Source of the DNA: Andalucia godoyi | Lineage: Eukaryota > Discoba > Jakobea > Jakobida > Andaluciidae | Length of the DNA: 64,000 nucleotides | Direction: 5' to 3' | Assembly: GCA_009859145.1 (NCBI GenBank) | Contig: VRVR01000041.1 | Location: forward strand, 124,001-188,000 | Shown: positions 19,901 through 30,738 of the stretch, in pieces | Layout of the letters: each line of letters opens with the position of its first letter | Position numbering within the stretch: position 1 is the stretch's first letter | Translations under genes and position numbers: made by a program | Notes under the pieces: model-generated | What the model was told of the DNA's origin: nothing | The model's database searches: none | Seen by the model: only the letters and a program-made list of their open reading frames with translations

Positions 19901-22900
19901 GTCGACGCAATGGGATCGATCCGAAGAAGAAGTCGTACCGGCATAGCATTGAGTGCATAAATTCTTCGACGAAATGTTTGAGAAATAGGAAGCTTCGCAT
20001 GTCATACATTGGGGGGCTCCGTACCCGCTGGACATTCCGGCCGGGCAGGCTAAACAATACTCAGGCCCTCTGGAAGCAGAAGTACTCACGAATGTTCCCG
20101 GTGGGCATGAGGTGCAGCCAGTTGAATTCTCGTACGACCATGTGCCATTCGCGCAAACCTCGCAATCTTGGAGACGCGCGGCACCACGTTGTGAACCAGA
20201 CGTCCCCGGCGGACATCCACGACACGTATCACTATGATTAGCGCCAGGAGTGTCGGACCACGATCCCGCGGGACACGGTTCGCAAAAGTTTGCAGATGAA
20301 GCGCTAGTGACGGCGCTGAAGGTGCCAGCAGGACAAGGAATGCAAGTGGACGCATTTGTGGCTGCCAGGGAATCACTGTATGTTCCCGGTGGACACGAAA
20401 CACACGAATTAGCAGCAGAATGAGACCACGTACCAGCAGGGCAAATCAAGCATGTATCGTTCGAAATGGAATGCAGAGCAGTGCTGTACGTGCCTCCGCG
20501 ACACGGGATGCAGTCACTCAACGATGTTCCACCGGGATCCGCTCTAAAGGTTCCGCGTGGGCAGTCTAAACACGACAAAATACTTCCCGCGCCCTGCACA
20601 GGCGAGTATGTTCCGGGAGGGCAGAGCAGGCAGGCAGACGAAACGGATGCGCGCGTTGTAGGACTGTATGAGCCCGCTGCACATGGCGTGCAGTTCGCAG
20701 AGCGAGCAGGCGACCAGCTTCCAAGACCGCACTCCAAGCACGTACTATTCGTCGTAGCACCGACCGTAGCGCTCGCTGTTCCAGCAGGACACAAAATACA
20801 AGAGTTCAAAGATGACGCCCCTTCAATTCCGCTGTAGGTTCCTGCCGGACATGATAGGCAAAGCAACGACGACGATGCGCTGGTTGTGTTAGAAAACGTC
20901 CCGGCAGCGCACTGCGTGCATGTCGCCGATCCCGCCACCGACCACGTCCCCGCCCCGCACGTCACACACGACAGCGACGACGACGCACCCAGCGCTGCAC
21001 TGGCGGTTCCCGCAAGACACTGCGTGCACGTGCTGCCCGATGTCGCACCCTGCACTGTTGAATACGTCCCCGCCCCGCACTGTGTGCACGTCGACACAGT
21101 ACACTGACTCCCGATGCTGCGCTGACGTTCCGGCTAGCGCACTGCGTGCATGTCGCCGATCCCGCCACCGACCACGTCCCCGCCCGCACGTCACACACGA
21201 CAGCGACGACGACGCACCCAGCGCTGCACGTGGACGTTCCGCAACGACACTGCGTGCACGTGCTGNNNNNNNNNNNNNNNNNNNNNNNNNNNNNNNNNNN
21301 NNNNNNNNNNNNNNNNNNNNNNNNNNNNNNNNNNNNNNNNNNNNNNNNNNNNNNNNNNNNNNNNNNNNNNNNNNNNNNNNNNNNNNNNNNNNNNNNNNNN
21401 NNNNNNNNNNNNNNNNNNNNNNNNNNNNNNNNNNNNNNNNNNNNNNNNNNNNNNNNNNNNNNNNNNNNNNNNNNNNNNNNNNNNNNNNNNNNNNNNNNNN
21501 NNNNNNNNNNNNNNNNNNNNNNNNNNNNNNNNNNNNNNNNNNNNNNNNNNNNNNNNNNNNNNNNNCGGTTCCCGCAAGACACTGCGTGCACGTGCTGCCC
21601 GATGTCGCACCCTGCACTGTTGAATACGTCCCCGCCCCGCACTGTGTGCACGTCGACACAGACACTGCTCCCGATGCTGCGCTGTACGTCCCGGCAGCGC
21701 ACTGCGTGCATGTCGCCGATCCCGCCACCGACCACGTCCCCGCCCCGCACGTCACACACGACAGCGACGACGACGCACCCAGCGCTGCACTGGCGGTTCC
21801 CGCAAGACACTGCGTGCACGTGCTGCCCGATGTCGCACCCTGCACTGTTGAATACGTCCCCGCCCCGCACTGTGTGCACGTCGACACAGACACTGCTCCC
21901 GATGCTGCGCTGTACGTCCCGGCAGCGCACTGCGTGCATGTCGCCGATCCCGCCACCGACCACGTCCCTGCTGAACAGAGATTGCAATTCGCCGAGGATG
22001 TGATGCCAAGTGTGTTCGAATACCAACCTGCAAAACAGGGGATACATGGGTTAGTTCCTGCAATGATTGTTGTGTCAAACCAATAGCCAAGCGCACAAAC
22101 AAACGCCAGAATGGACCGATTTGACTGTTGCCCAGCACAGTCCACTGCAGTAATGACAGCACTATAAGACCCTGGAGATGCACCGGTTACTGTAATTGTT
22201 AATGTATCGGACGGAAGGGTAACTCCAGAAACAGCCAAAGCGGCTCCACCCCAAGTCGGCGTGAGAACAGCAGACCAAATAATGCTCGAAAAATTGCCAA
22301 AGGACTCTGTGGAGCCCTGGACTCCAATCACAACGGCATTTCCCGCAGGGCTCACGAGCAAGCTGCTGATGGTGATAGAAGGGGCAGCTTTAATGGGTGC
22401 CATAAAATAAGCCCGGTATCGCGTTACCGAAGGAGATGAGATGGAACTGTCTCTTTCCAACGTGAAGATCACACCACTCGGGAAGTCTGCAAGTGGGAAT
22501 ACGTATGTGTCGTACACATTTTCGTTATTCGTAGGAAAACTCCGCATATACGTATTGCTGACACCACTAATGGATGTGGATTGGAGATTCAGAGTGTAAG
22601 ACAAGCTCTGAGACGAGTGTTGCAGGCCATCAAGAGTAAAGCCGTCTGTGCAAGACACCGGCCACGCCCAGGATGTTTTAAAGCCATAATCACCGATGTA
22701 TGAACATTCATTGGTGTCATCGCAGTTCAAAACGTACCGAACAGCGGGATTGTAGCTTGCAGAAAACGTAACAGTTTCATAGTCAAAACCAGTCAGCGAG
22801 CTTGTCGATTTGCTGATGATTCTGGCCATATTGAGCTCATCTGTAATAGTGTTGTATGTCATCAGGTAGACAATGCCCTCTATCTCCGCCAACGGACTCG

Positions 22901-23054
22901 TAGACGCGCAAGAGCTGAAGCCATAGTACAGCCACGCTGTTTGTGCCATACTTGCAGGATACAATCGGGTCAGGCCAGAAGCGCATTTCAACTCAGCTCT
23001 GACAAACGAACCAATCAGCACCAGCCAAATCAGAATAAATGACAAATGGAGCAT
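17000..23054 (-). CDS. Giant receptor-like protein with Cys-rich (GCC2/GCC3-type) repeats and polytopic membrane module; interrupted by assembly gap
   Basis: ATG at 23054 starts a signal peptide (residues 1-20, ending SFVRA). After about 300 residues of beta-sandwich-like ectodomain come many modules of the form C-x-x-C-x-A/P-G-T-Y/W/F-S (GCC2/GCC3, ephrin-receptor-like). Part of this is a 76-residue block (228 bases) repeated almost identically. After the repeats there are EGF-like Cys pairs, several transmembrane helices (roughly 18400-19480) and a 450-residue Ser/Pro-rich cytosolic tail. The 300 Ns at 21266-21565 lie in the repeat, so true length and frame are unknown. The break of frame near 21100-21265 coincides with deviations from the repeat consensus and is probably a sequence error. 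The membrane part is laid out like that of the gene at 140-6505. Confidence 0.8.
20889..22003 (-). repeat. Tandem 228-bp (76-residue) repeat array with gap
   Basis: The unit boundaries GATGTCGCACCCTGCACTGTTG occur at 21039, 21601 and 21829. The last two are exactly 228 bases apart. Each unit encodes four CxxC modules (about 20+20+17+19 residues). Units are almost identical, so the array was recently expanded or homogenised. The assembler could not cross it: Ns fill 21266-21565. Confidence 0.9.
21266..21565. other. Assembly gap (300 N)
   Basis: A run of 300 unknown bases, probably a nominal size. The distance between flanking repeat marks (21039 to 21601, 562 bases) is not a multiple of 228, so the gap length is not real. 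Confidence 0.99.
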
Positions 23055-24116
23055 GTTCCACCTTTGTCGTCTTTAAGAAGACAACCTCTCGCTGAGAATC
23101 GCAGTCCTTTATACATCAAATATAAAAAGCCGGTTCAGAAAAATGAGGTGAAGCCCTTCGAAGTGCCCCAGTGCCGAGTGCCACTTGCGTAAAGAAACCT
23201 GCCTCAGCAGATTGATTGGAAAACCGCGGAATCCATCCAATTTAAACTCCGGGCGAAATCCGTAACCCAACACAACGGAGAGTAATCCTGTCGAAGCAGT
23301 TCACTTGCAACTGTCGTGACTCGCTGTCTGAGCATTCTGCCGGTTTGGTTACACGAAAGTTGTACATAAGCTGCGGATATGCCTGCGCCAAAAGGGCCAA
23401 GCAACTGCAGGGTGGGAACACGAATTGAAATCTTCACCCAATCAGCGTTGGAAAAGGCGCCAGCGAACGACACGAAGGCTTCAATGTCCAAAAAAAGGGG
23501 GGAACAGGAGCGATTGCCAACTGACATAAATAGTTTCCATCTTTCAAGAGGGCTGCGACGACGTCCAAAAAGAAACCGTTATCTTTTTGTTTTGCTTGCG
23601 GTGTTCTTGCTTCTGTTGGGATGTGCCCACGGCCCACTATCTGCATGCTTTGAAACAGCTGGATACTGTGTTGCTTCTTTCCTGACACTTCTTAAGCTGT
23701 TTCGCGGCCCTCCATCAGAACTTGCTGAGAACATGATTTTCCCTCTGCTCGCACGCAATGATCATCTTGACGGATTCCGACGTGGAGCCTTTTTAATTGG
23801 CTGTTTGGCACATGCAAACAGCTCTTTCACAAGGCGTCCCTTTCCTTCCCTTGTCAAACGGATTTTGTCGTTTTCCACAGCTGCTTTGAAAATCTGTTTC
23901 CCTTCACTGTTCTTGTCCTTCTTGTCCTGATACTTGCTGTTGCTGTTGACATTCTTATTATTATTTTTCCCTTCTCTCTCTCTCTCTCTCTCTCTCTCCC
24001 CTTTTCACTGAAGAGCAATTCCTGGACTTGTCATTTTTATACAACTGCGTGCTTACGTTTGCTTCATTTATCTTTGTAGACAGGGACTTTGGTATTTTCA
24101 CGGATTCAACATCGAG
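23055..24116. other. Intergenic region between divergent receptor and CFAP57 genes
   Basis: A 1.06 kb region that must hold both promoters. A (CT)n tract lies at 23973-23998. An open frame at 23379-23930 (+) has one hydrophobic segment and no family resemblance, and one at 23204-23527 (-) overlaps it antisense. Neither can be supported. No RFX X-box-like palindrome was seen upstream of CFAP57. Confidence 0.5.
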
Positions 24117-27100
24117 ATGTCTGCCGAGTCAAGCTCAATCCCACAGTTGCAGCCGTATCACTCTTTCGGAGTCACCGGCGAAGATTTTGCAAACAATTTC
24201 ATATATTCCAGGGAGGATACCATCATGTACAGCACCGGCCGCCACCTCTGTTTCCAGAATGTTGAAACTCGTCTGCAGAAACTCATTTTGCCCAGCGATT
24301 CGTGTAAGAGGATAGTCTCATTTTCAGTCTCATATGGCAATCGATACATCGCGATTTGTGAACAGGTTGATCATATTGATAAGCGTGTCGACGTTGGAAT
24401 TTACAAACTCGCAAACATGAAGAAGTTGAGGACGCTTGTGTATTCGGATTGCTTTAGTCCGACTGTGTGCGCGTTCTCCAAGAATGGCAAATATCTCGTG
24501 ACTTGCGGATCGGACGACGATGGTACGGTGCTCATGTGGGACTGGGATAAAGTCAAGGTTCTCGGCATGGCGAAGCTGGGAGAAACACCGATTCGACGAG
24601 TCGTTGTCAATCCATTTCTTCCGGAGGCTGTGCTGGTTTCAGGTTCGCGCACGATGAAGGTCCTGAGGCTCACTGAAACAAGTGCGACGACTGTTGGCTC
24701 GAATGCCGCCCACTCTTCTGGTCCAAGTCCTGACAACAAGGTGTCGAATTCAAGTGCTGGGGCGCTGAGCCTGGGAGCTACATCTGCAATCGCACCATTG
24801 AACTATCCGCTGATGGCGTCTTTTGTACCGTCATTTCTTGGTGTCATCAACGATCACGTTTGGATTTCGTCCACACAGTACATTGTTGCCTCTACAGATT
24901 CTACCTTGCGCGTATTTGATGGACGGTCCGAGATCAGAAAGATTGAGAATCTGTTTCCTGAAGGCCATTCTGTTCGGTGTTTGAAATCGCTTTCTTCCGG
25001 TGGCCTCATTGTGTGCGGCGACCGAGGTTTCTTTTCCATTCTCCAACCTGCCACAAAAGATGCGAAGACTCGCGATGCAGCAAAGGAGTCTGCTGTCGAA
25101 ACCTTTACTATGTCGCGTTCCAAGCAGCAAAAGTCTCAATCGAAAGATGACGATGTGCGGTCTCAGAAGTCTTCTGCGTCTGCGTCCACCACGGCCAATC
25201 CAAATATCCGCGCGGATGGGTCTGCGGGATTTCTTACCGAGTCAAGGAGATTGCGAACTACCAACCGAGAAACAATCCTTGGAACTGCGCTCTCCCAATC
25301 CGAAGACTATGTCTGTTTCTGGGAAGAGTCACAGTCGCTGGCCCAGTTCAATTTGTCAGAAATTGATCTTGTCAGAGAAGAGGAGGGAGCGAAGACGACG
25401 GTTGTTGCACAGTCCCATCGTGGGCGGGTCAATTCCATTGATATTGCAGTTCATCGTCCTGTTATGGTGAGTACTTCCTTTGATTGCTCATGTCGTATCT
25501 GGGACTCTGCAACGAAGCAACAGATGTTTTTGCGAGTGTTCCCAGAGGAACCATTATGTGCTGCCATTCATCCATCCGGAAACATGATAGCTGTCGCGTT
25601 TCGAAGGAAGTTGGTGTTTTTCGCGTTGACCATGAATGATTTGCTGCAAATTCATGAGATGGAGTGCAAGGGCTGCAAGGTCATGCGATTTTCTCACGGA
25701 GGCCATTATCTGGCTTGCATCTCTGGCACAACGTTCTGGGTGGTGTCTACAATTTCTTTTATGATCCAACATGTCATGCGAGGGCATATTGGACCGATCC
25801 GGTCTGTTGTTTGGTCCAATGACGACGAACGTGCCGCGACAGCCGGATATGATGGCGCGGTCTATGAATGGGACGTATTGACGGGCCGCAAAGTGCAAGA
25901 ATTTGTAGACAAGGCATTCCAGTTCACAGGAGTGCTTTTTGTCGGATCTCGCTCGGAACAGTCTGGCACAGTGCAGCCGTCCCGGGAAGTAGCCGTTGTC
26001 GATACTGCGGACTCGACGCAGCTGGAGATTCGAAGTTCAGAGGGCTCCAGCCGCGAAGGAGGTAACGTAACAAGCGCGCGTAGCGTGTCCTCTTCCCACC
26101 TCGCGCCGTCCACGTTGGTGGTGTGTGGTATTGCTCGGGATTACTCTTCGGTCCGCAGGATCGAAAATGGTCAGGTGGCGGAAGACGTCAAATTCTTTGA
26201 CATTCAGATTACACGGGGTTGCGCGTTCATGAACGGCAATGCAATCATCTTCGGTACTCATAATGGACTGCTGATTGTGGTGCCAGTAGATCCCCGATCT
26301 GGACAGTTCTTGTACGAGAGTAAGTATTCCTTTTCAGAGGATCCGGATATGGATGCTGGGGAGATTGCTCTTCCTCCTTCATCAGCCGCATCTGGTGGAA
26401 AACTTGTTGCATCTGGGTTTGCCGAGTCCAAAATTGTGCACCGCGTGTGCTTAATGCACGCCGATAGCATTCGGGTTGTCATGATATCATACGGCGATCA
26501 GTATGTCTTCACAGGAGGAGAAGAAGGTGCCTTGGCGATCAATACCATTTATCAACCAGCATCCGTGTTGCATAACAATGCGTTCATGTCATCCTCACAG
26601 TCAGCATCGGATAGCGGAGAAGCGGCGAAAGTTGACAAGGAAAGTGCTGCCTTTATGCAGGGCGCGATTGTTTCCCCTCTTGATGCAAAGATTGTGCAAC
26701 GATTCGAGCAACTTGCTGTCGTGCTGAGAGCCGAATATCAGGAATCACAGACTCGTATTGCGGATCTTGAAGAGCAAGTCATCAAGACCAAGCAAGAACT
26801 GACAATTCGGCTTCGTGAGCGCGAGAAAGAACTCATGGACGATGCTCGCGAGTCTCGACAGCAGTATGATAAGGATCTTGAGCGCAAGATGGCAGAAATG
26901 GATGCGCTTCGAATTGCTCGTATTGACTCCGAGACCATGTTCCGCCGTCAGATGGAGCAAAACCAGTCCGAGCATTTGCGCATTCGGACCGAGATAGAGA
27001 ACTCGTATGAATTGAAACTCGTTGCTGCGAATACGGTCATTGCCCAGCTTGAAGAAGCCAAAGATGAAGAGAAGGTTCGATTCGAGGATACTGTGACGTC

Positions 27101-28835
27101 AATGCAAACAGAACACATGGGGGTTGTTGAGGAGTTGAAATCCAACTATGAGGCGAAACTCATGGAAGCACAAGAACGATATGAAGCTTTGCAGGATGAT
27201 TTGAATTTCCTCAAGAAGCAACATGCCGAGGAAGTTAGAGCCTTGTTTGACGAACAAGAGGTCGCAGTATCGCAACTGCATCACGACGCTCGCCGAGATT
27301 TGGATAAGCAGAAGGAGGCTGCATCATCCTTGAAATCGGAAGCAGTGTACATGCGAAACAAATTTGCTCAAAATCGTCAGGAGGTGGAGAACTTACGCGC
27401 CGTCGTTCGTCAGCGAGACTCTACTGTCAGTTCCGCAGAACGAGAAATTGGTGAGCTCCAGACAACTGTCAGTTCGTTAAGACGAGAAGTTCATCAGCGA
27501 GATGAGAGCCTTGTTGACAAAGAGCGATTGATCAATGATCTGAAAAAGCGCAACCAGGAATTGGAAAAGTTCCGACTTGTCTTTGGCTACAAGTTGCATG
27601 GTCTGAAACGCGAAATGGAACCCAAAGATTCACAAATCGATGCGCTTTCAAACCAAGTTCACGAAATGGAAACGGAATTTGAAAAAGAGGCTCAAGATCG
27701 TGCCGCAATGGAGCAATCTATGCGAGACAAGCAAGCTCAAATGGAGTCGCTGAATCGCGAGTTGCGCCTTGCCGAAAAACGCGAAAAAGATCGTGACAAG
27801 TACATCCGGCAGTTCCGAACGGAGCTGGGTCGTACGGTTTCCAATCAGGACAGCGGAGACTGGAAAGAATCGGTCCGACAGTTGTATCGCAAGTACGTCC
27901 TTTCCGATGCTCCGTATGATAACCACGGCTCTGGCGCCCATCAGCAGCAGTTGTCTGCGACACAATCGGAGGATGCTGATCGCTTGAACGAATGGGATCG
28001 TCAGCGTCGATTCCTTGAACAGCACAAGTCTGCCATTGCCCGACAAGGATCGCAAAAGGAAAAACTTGGCTCGGAAAATGCGAAACGAAAGCTTCGTGAG
28101 AACCACGAACTCATGGAAGAAGTGAATTCACTTCGAAGACAAAACCACGAACTATTTGCTCAGCTGAAACAAGTGCAGTCCGAGGCGCGCATGCAGGCGT
28201 TGTCTTCGCAGGCAGGTGGAGCGGCATCTGCTATGAGTGGTGGTTTCGGAGGATCTCGTGTCAACTCGGCGGCTGGCCGACCACTCTCCCAGGCACAGAC
28301 AGAGTTTTCTGCTGGTAGCAGGCCTGGGTCAGCGACGAAAGTTCGTGGTAAGATTGCGAAAGGATCCACGATCGGCGCGGATCCTGGGCACTCTTCCCCG
28401 TCAAAGATGCGTCGTGCAGGACCTACAACTGCATCAATCACTGCCCTTCTAGAGCAGATTGAAAATAATAACAAGCTCATTGACATGCAGCGTTACGAAA
28501 TCAAGCGTCTTCGTGAGCAAGTGCAGTATCTCTTAGAGAAGACGAAACAATTTGTGAATGTCAGCTCGTTTGACGACGATCTCAACGATACCGCTATGTC
28601 AGCAGGTGCTTCAGGCGCCCGTGCATTGTCTCCTTCACCGGCAGACGGTTTCACTCCTTCACAAGGCAATGGAGCCCGACCATCTTCACAGCCTTCTGCC
28701 GCGGTTGCTGATCTTGTGCAAGTGCCTCAGGTTCCAACGACGGCTCCTGCAGGTGCTTCCAAACCGAAAGAGATGACGTTTCCCCAACTTGGAAATAGAG
28801 CGGCGGCTGTTGCGAATCTAGAGTTCCGACCTTGA
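24117..28835 (+). CDS. CFAP57: CFAP57 (WDR65) flagellar axonemal protein
   Basis: The protein has 1572 residues. The first 760 form WD40 repeats (for example SVVWSNDDERAATAGYDGAVYEWDVLTG). Residues about 860-1370 are a long coiled coil rich in E/K/R/Q with heptads. The C-terminus is disordered with a second short coil (about 1440-1480). A large N-terminal WD40 array followed by a long coiled coil, with a sequence style like YLACISGTTFWVVSTISF, is that of CFAP57, which sits at inner-arm dynein bases/regulatory sites of motile axonemes. The usual length is about 1250; here the linker (residues 195-375) and tail are expanded by Ser/Ala-rich insertions. The gene is intronless. Confidence 0.85.
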   Translation: MSAESSSIPQLQPYHSFGVTGEDFANNFIYSREDTIMYSTGRHLCFQNVETRLQKLILPSDSCKRIVSFSVSYGNRYIAICEQVDHIDKRVDVGIYKLANMKKLRTLVYSDCFSPTVCAFSKNGKYLVTCGSDDDGTVLMWDWDKVKVLGMAKLGETPIRRVVVNPFLPEAVLVSGSRTMKVLRLTETSATTVGSNAAHSSGPSPDNKVSNSSAGALSLGATSAIAPLNYPLMASFVPSFLGVINDHVWISSTQYIVASTDSTLRVFDGRSEIRKIENLFPEGHSVRCLKSLSSGGLIVCGDRGFFSILQPATKDAKTRDAAKESAVETFTMSRSKQQKSQSKDDDVRSQKSSASASTTANPNIRADGSAGFLTESRRLRTTNRETILGTALSQSEDYVCFWEESQSLAQFNLSEIDLVREEEGAKTTVVAQSHRGRVNSIDIAVHRPVMVSTSFDCSCRIWDSATKQQMFLRVFPEEPLCAAIHPSGNMIAVAFRRKLVFFALTMNDLLQIHEMECKGCKVMRFSHGGHYLACISGTTFWVVSTISFMIQHVMRGHIGPIRSVVWSNDDERAATAGYDGAVYEWDVLTGRKVQEFVDKAFQFTGVLFVGSRSEQSGTVQPSREVAVVDTADSTQLEIRSSEGSSREGGNVTSARSVSSSHLAPSTLVVCGIARDYSSVRRIENGQVAEDVKFFDIQITRGCAFMNGNAIIFGTHNGLLIVVPVDPRSGQFLYESKYSFSEDPDMDAGEIALPPSSAASGGKLVASGFAESKIVHRVCLMHADSIRVVMISYGDQYVFTGGEEGALAINTIYQPASVLHNNAFMSSSQSASDSGEAAKVDKESAAFMQGAIVSPLDAKIVQRFEQLAVVLRAEYQESQTRIADLEEQVIKTKQELTIRLREREKELMDDARESRQQYDKDLERKMAEMDALRIARIDSETMFRRQMEQNQSEHLRIRTEIENSYELKLVAANTVIAQLEEAKDEEKVRFEDTVTSMQTEHMGVVEELKSNYEAKLMEAQERYEALQDDLNFLKKQHAEEVRALFDEQEVAVSQLHHDARRDLDKQKEAASSLKSEAVYMRNKFAQNRQEVENLRAVVRQRDSTVSSAEREIGELQTTVSSLRREVHQRDESLVDKERLINDLKKRNQELEKFRLVFGYKLHGLKREMEPKDSQIDALSNQVHEMETEFEKEAQDRAAMEQSMRDKQAQMESLNRELRLAEKREKDRDKYIRQFRTELGRTVSNQDSGDWKESVRQLYRKYVLSDAPYDNHGSGAHQQQLSATQSEDADRLNEWDRQRRFLEQHKSAIARQGSQKEKLGSENAKRKLRENHELMEEVNSLRRQNHELFAQLKQVQSEARMQALSSQAGGAASAMSGGFGGSRVNSAAGRPLSQAQTEFSAGSRPGSATKVRGKIAKGSTIGADPGHSSPSKMRRAGPTTASITALLEQIENNNKLIDMQRYEIKRLREQVQYLLEKTKQFVNVSSFDDDLNDTAMSAGASGARALSPSPADGFTPSQGNGARPSSQPSAAVADLVQVPQVPTTAPAGASKPKEMTFPQLGNRAAAVANLEFRP

Positions 28836-29005
28836 TATCAGTGTAAATTTTTATACCCAGAATGAATTTCCATCTTCCCGCCCTCTCCCCTTCCGTATTT
28901 TTATGTATAAAAACAGCACCTTTTCAAATTCATTGCGTTTATACATCGCTTTGGAATTCAAGGGACGGTATGCAAATCGCGCATGGGCTGTTTGTGTGTG
29001 TGTGT

Positions 29006-29094
<89 letters not shown>

Positions 29095-29190
29095 GCTTTG
29101 CACAAACAATTTCATTTTTTTAATGAAGATTATTATTTGAAAGCCCTCCTGGAAACGTACCAACGAACGCCAACCAAGTCTGCGTTTGCA
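28836..29190. other. Intergenic spacer between convergent CFAP57 and RCC1-repeat genes
   Basis: The spacer contains a (GT)n-(GA)n tract and little else. Dipeptide reading frames across the tract are artefacts. Confidence 0.7.
28992..29093. repeat. (GT)n-(GA)n compound microsatellite
   Basis: About 14 bases of GT, then over 80 of GA. It lies between two 3' ends, like the tract at 52782-52874. Confidence 0.95.
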
Positions 29191-30738
29191 TTACGGCGAT
29201 TGCAGGTTGAGGGAATCGGAACCTGGAGGTTTCTGAGTTGCAATCGTAGCTTCACGAATTTGCTTTTGGAGAAGGACCATCTGCGCTTGCAGTTCTTCGA
29301 GCTGCCTTCTTCTGTCAGGAGGAATCTCAAATGCATGGCTCTTGAGTTTTCGTGGATCCTCCGGGTCTTCATGCCCTTCGTGATCTGACGTGTCGTGGCT
29401 CACTCCGTGTGCATTTTGCTCCAATTCGAAGAGCGACTTCTGTGGTAAAGACAAAGCAATTGTGTGAATCCATCCACATGCGACACCAGCGAAACGCACG
29501 CCGTGCAAACACGTCACTTTCACGGGTTTTGCAGAAAACGCTCTTTCTTCAGGAAGATCTCTTGCAAGTGCCCCGTGCTCGGACAGTCCCCAAGTGTACA
29601 AATCTCCGGTCTTCGTGACTGCAGCACCTCCGAAGGCACCCAGAGAGACCATTCGGACTGATTTGGAAGCCAGTGTTCGACAAAGAGTGGGAAGTCTCAC
29701 AATTTCTCCTCCGTCATTTGCAAGGCCCAGTTTTCCAAATGCATTATGGCCCCACGTGTACATCTTGCCCTCGGTCGTGATGGCGGCTGTCGAAAATCCT
29801 CCAGCTGCGCAGAAAGCAACGGGTCGTCCTGCCACTCCACGCACAATCTTTGGATACGGAAGATCTCTGCATTCGTTGTGACCAGTCTGTCCGTTCTCCC
29901 CTGCACCCCATGTGTACATGTCCCCTTCCGACGAAAGAGCACACGAGTGATAAGCTCCAGCACACAGATACGTGATATCTCGATCATGCAGCACGTCAAT
30001 GAGCGTGGGGGTTGCTACAATTCCAGAAGCGCTTGCCGGGGGATCGACACCGAGTCCCAGATAGCCGTGGGTGTTGTCTCCCCACACATACACTTCCCCA
30101 TCCGACGCAGCAGCAATGGTATGATTCAGCCCGCATGCTACGCTTCGAACCCGCAACCCTCTCTCTGAAAACCAGGTGACTTTGTGTGGGGTGAATACGG
30201 TTCCATTGCAAGGATCGGTGGGAAGGGCAAGCTGGCCATGTTTGTTCGATCCCCACACGTACAAGTCACCATCGGTGCTGATTGCAGCGCAGTGAAAGTC
30301 GTTTGCAGCGATAAACGCTATTGTCGGAGTTGCTGGAGCCGAGGCTGGATTCTCTCTGGCATCCTGATCTCTCTTCTTGAAGAGCTGCTTCGATCTTCCC
30401 GCCTCTGGAGCATGGACGCCGTATTTTGCAACTTTTTGCGGGATCGAGTAGCTCCGTGTGATGTTTGGCACCTGGATACCCAGCGTGCCAAACCATGCAG
30501 AACCCCAGGTATAAACAACTCCGTCCACAGTTAGCGCGATTGAGTACCGCATACAAGCATGCACCTGTTTGAATCTCATCCCGTCCGTACTCTTCAAGAA
30601 CTCCAGCTTTGATATTCCGCTTGGCCACAAGACAGTCGTTGGTCCAGGCGCATACTTTGACCCAATTCCCATGACCCCGAACTCATCAGACCCACAGGAA
30701 TACAGCTCCGATGCATCTGCGCACGTAGCCACGAGCAT
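29191..30738 (-). CDS. RCC1-repeat (beta-propeller) protein
   Basis: ATG at 30738 gives 515 residues. The triplet at 30739-30741 is GTG and is not needed as a start. Repeats of the RCC1 type run through residues 10-430, with the diagnostic core G-x-L/Y-Y/T-x-W-G-x-N/G-x-x-G-x-L/T-G (VYTWGSAWFGTLG, LYVWGSNKHGQLA, VYVWGDNTHGYLGLG, MYTWGAGENGQTG, MYTWGHNAFGKLG and LYTWGLSEHGALA). Seven blades are likely. A coiled-coil segment (LEELQAQMVLLQKQIREA) ends the protein. RCC1-fold proteins act as exchange factors or scaffolds. Nothing here identifies a Ran-GEF specifically, so only the fold is claimed. Confidence 0.85.
   Translation of the reverse strand: MLVATCADASELYSCGSDEFGVMGIGSKYAPGPTTVLWPSGISKLEFLKSTDGMRFKQVHACMRYSIALTVDGVVYTWGSAWFGTLGIQVPNITRSYSIPQKVAKYGVHAPEAGRSKQLFKKRDQDARENPASAPATPTIAFIAANDFHCAAISTDGDLYVWGSNKHGQLALPTDPCNGTVFTPHKVTWFSERGLRVRSVACGLNHTIAAASDGEVYVWGDNTHGYLGLGVDPPASASGIVATPTLIDVLHDRDITYLCAGAYHSCALSSEGDMYTWGAGENGQTGHNECRDLPYPKIVRGVAGRPVAFCAAGGFSTAAITTEGKMYTWGHNAFGKLGLANDGGEIVRLPTLCRTLASKSVRMVSLGAFGGAAVTKTGDLYTWGLSEHGALARDLPEERAFSAKPVKVTCLHGVRFAGVACGWIHTIALSLPQKSLFELEQNAHGVSHDTSDHEGHEDPEDPRKLKSHAFEIPPDRRRQLEELQAQMVLLQKQIREATIATQKPPGSDSLNLQSP

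Noticed and set aside
20889-22003. Regular repeats that could suggest a CRISPR array
   Set aside because: The repeats are contiguous, coding and 228 bases long, with no unique spacers. The setting is eukaryotic.
20920-22086. Plus-strand frame of 388 residues with His/Val/Cys repeats
   Set aside because: It is antisense of the Cys-rich repeat array and mirrors its periodicity. It has no signal peptide or family motif, and it spans the Ns.
23379-23930. 183-residue plus-strand frame upstream of CFAP57
   Set aside because: It has one hydrophobic stretch and basic patches but no resemblance to a family, and it overlaps an antisense frame of similar quality. It lies in a region that must serve as promoter.
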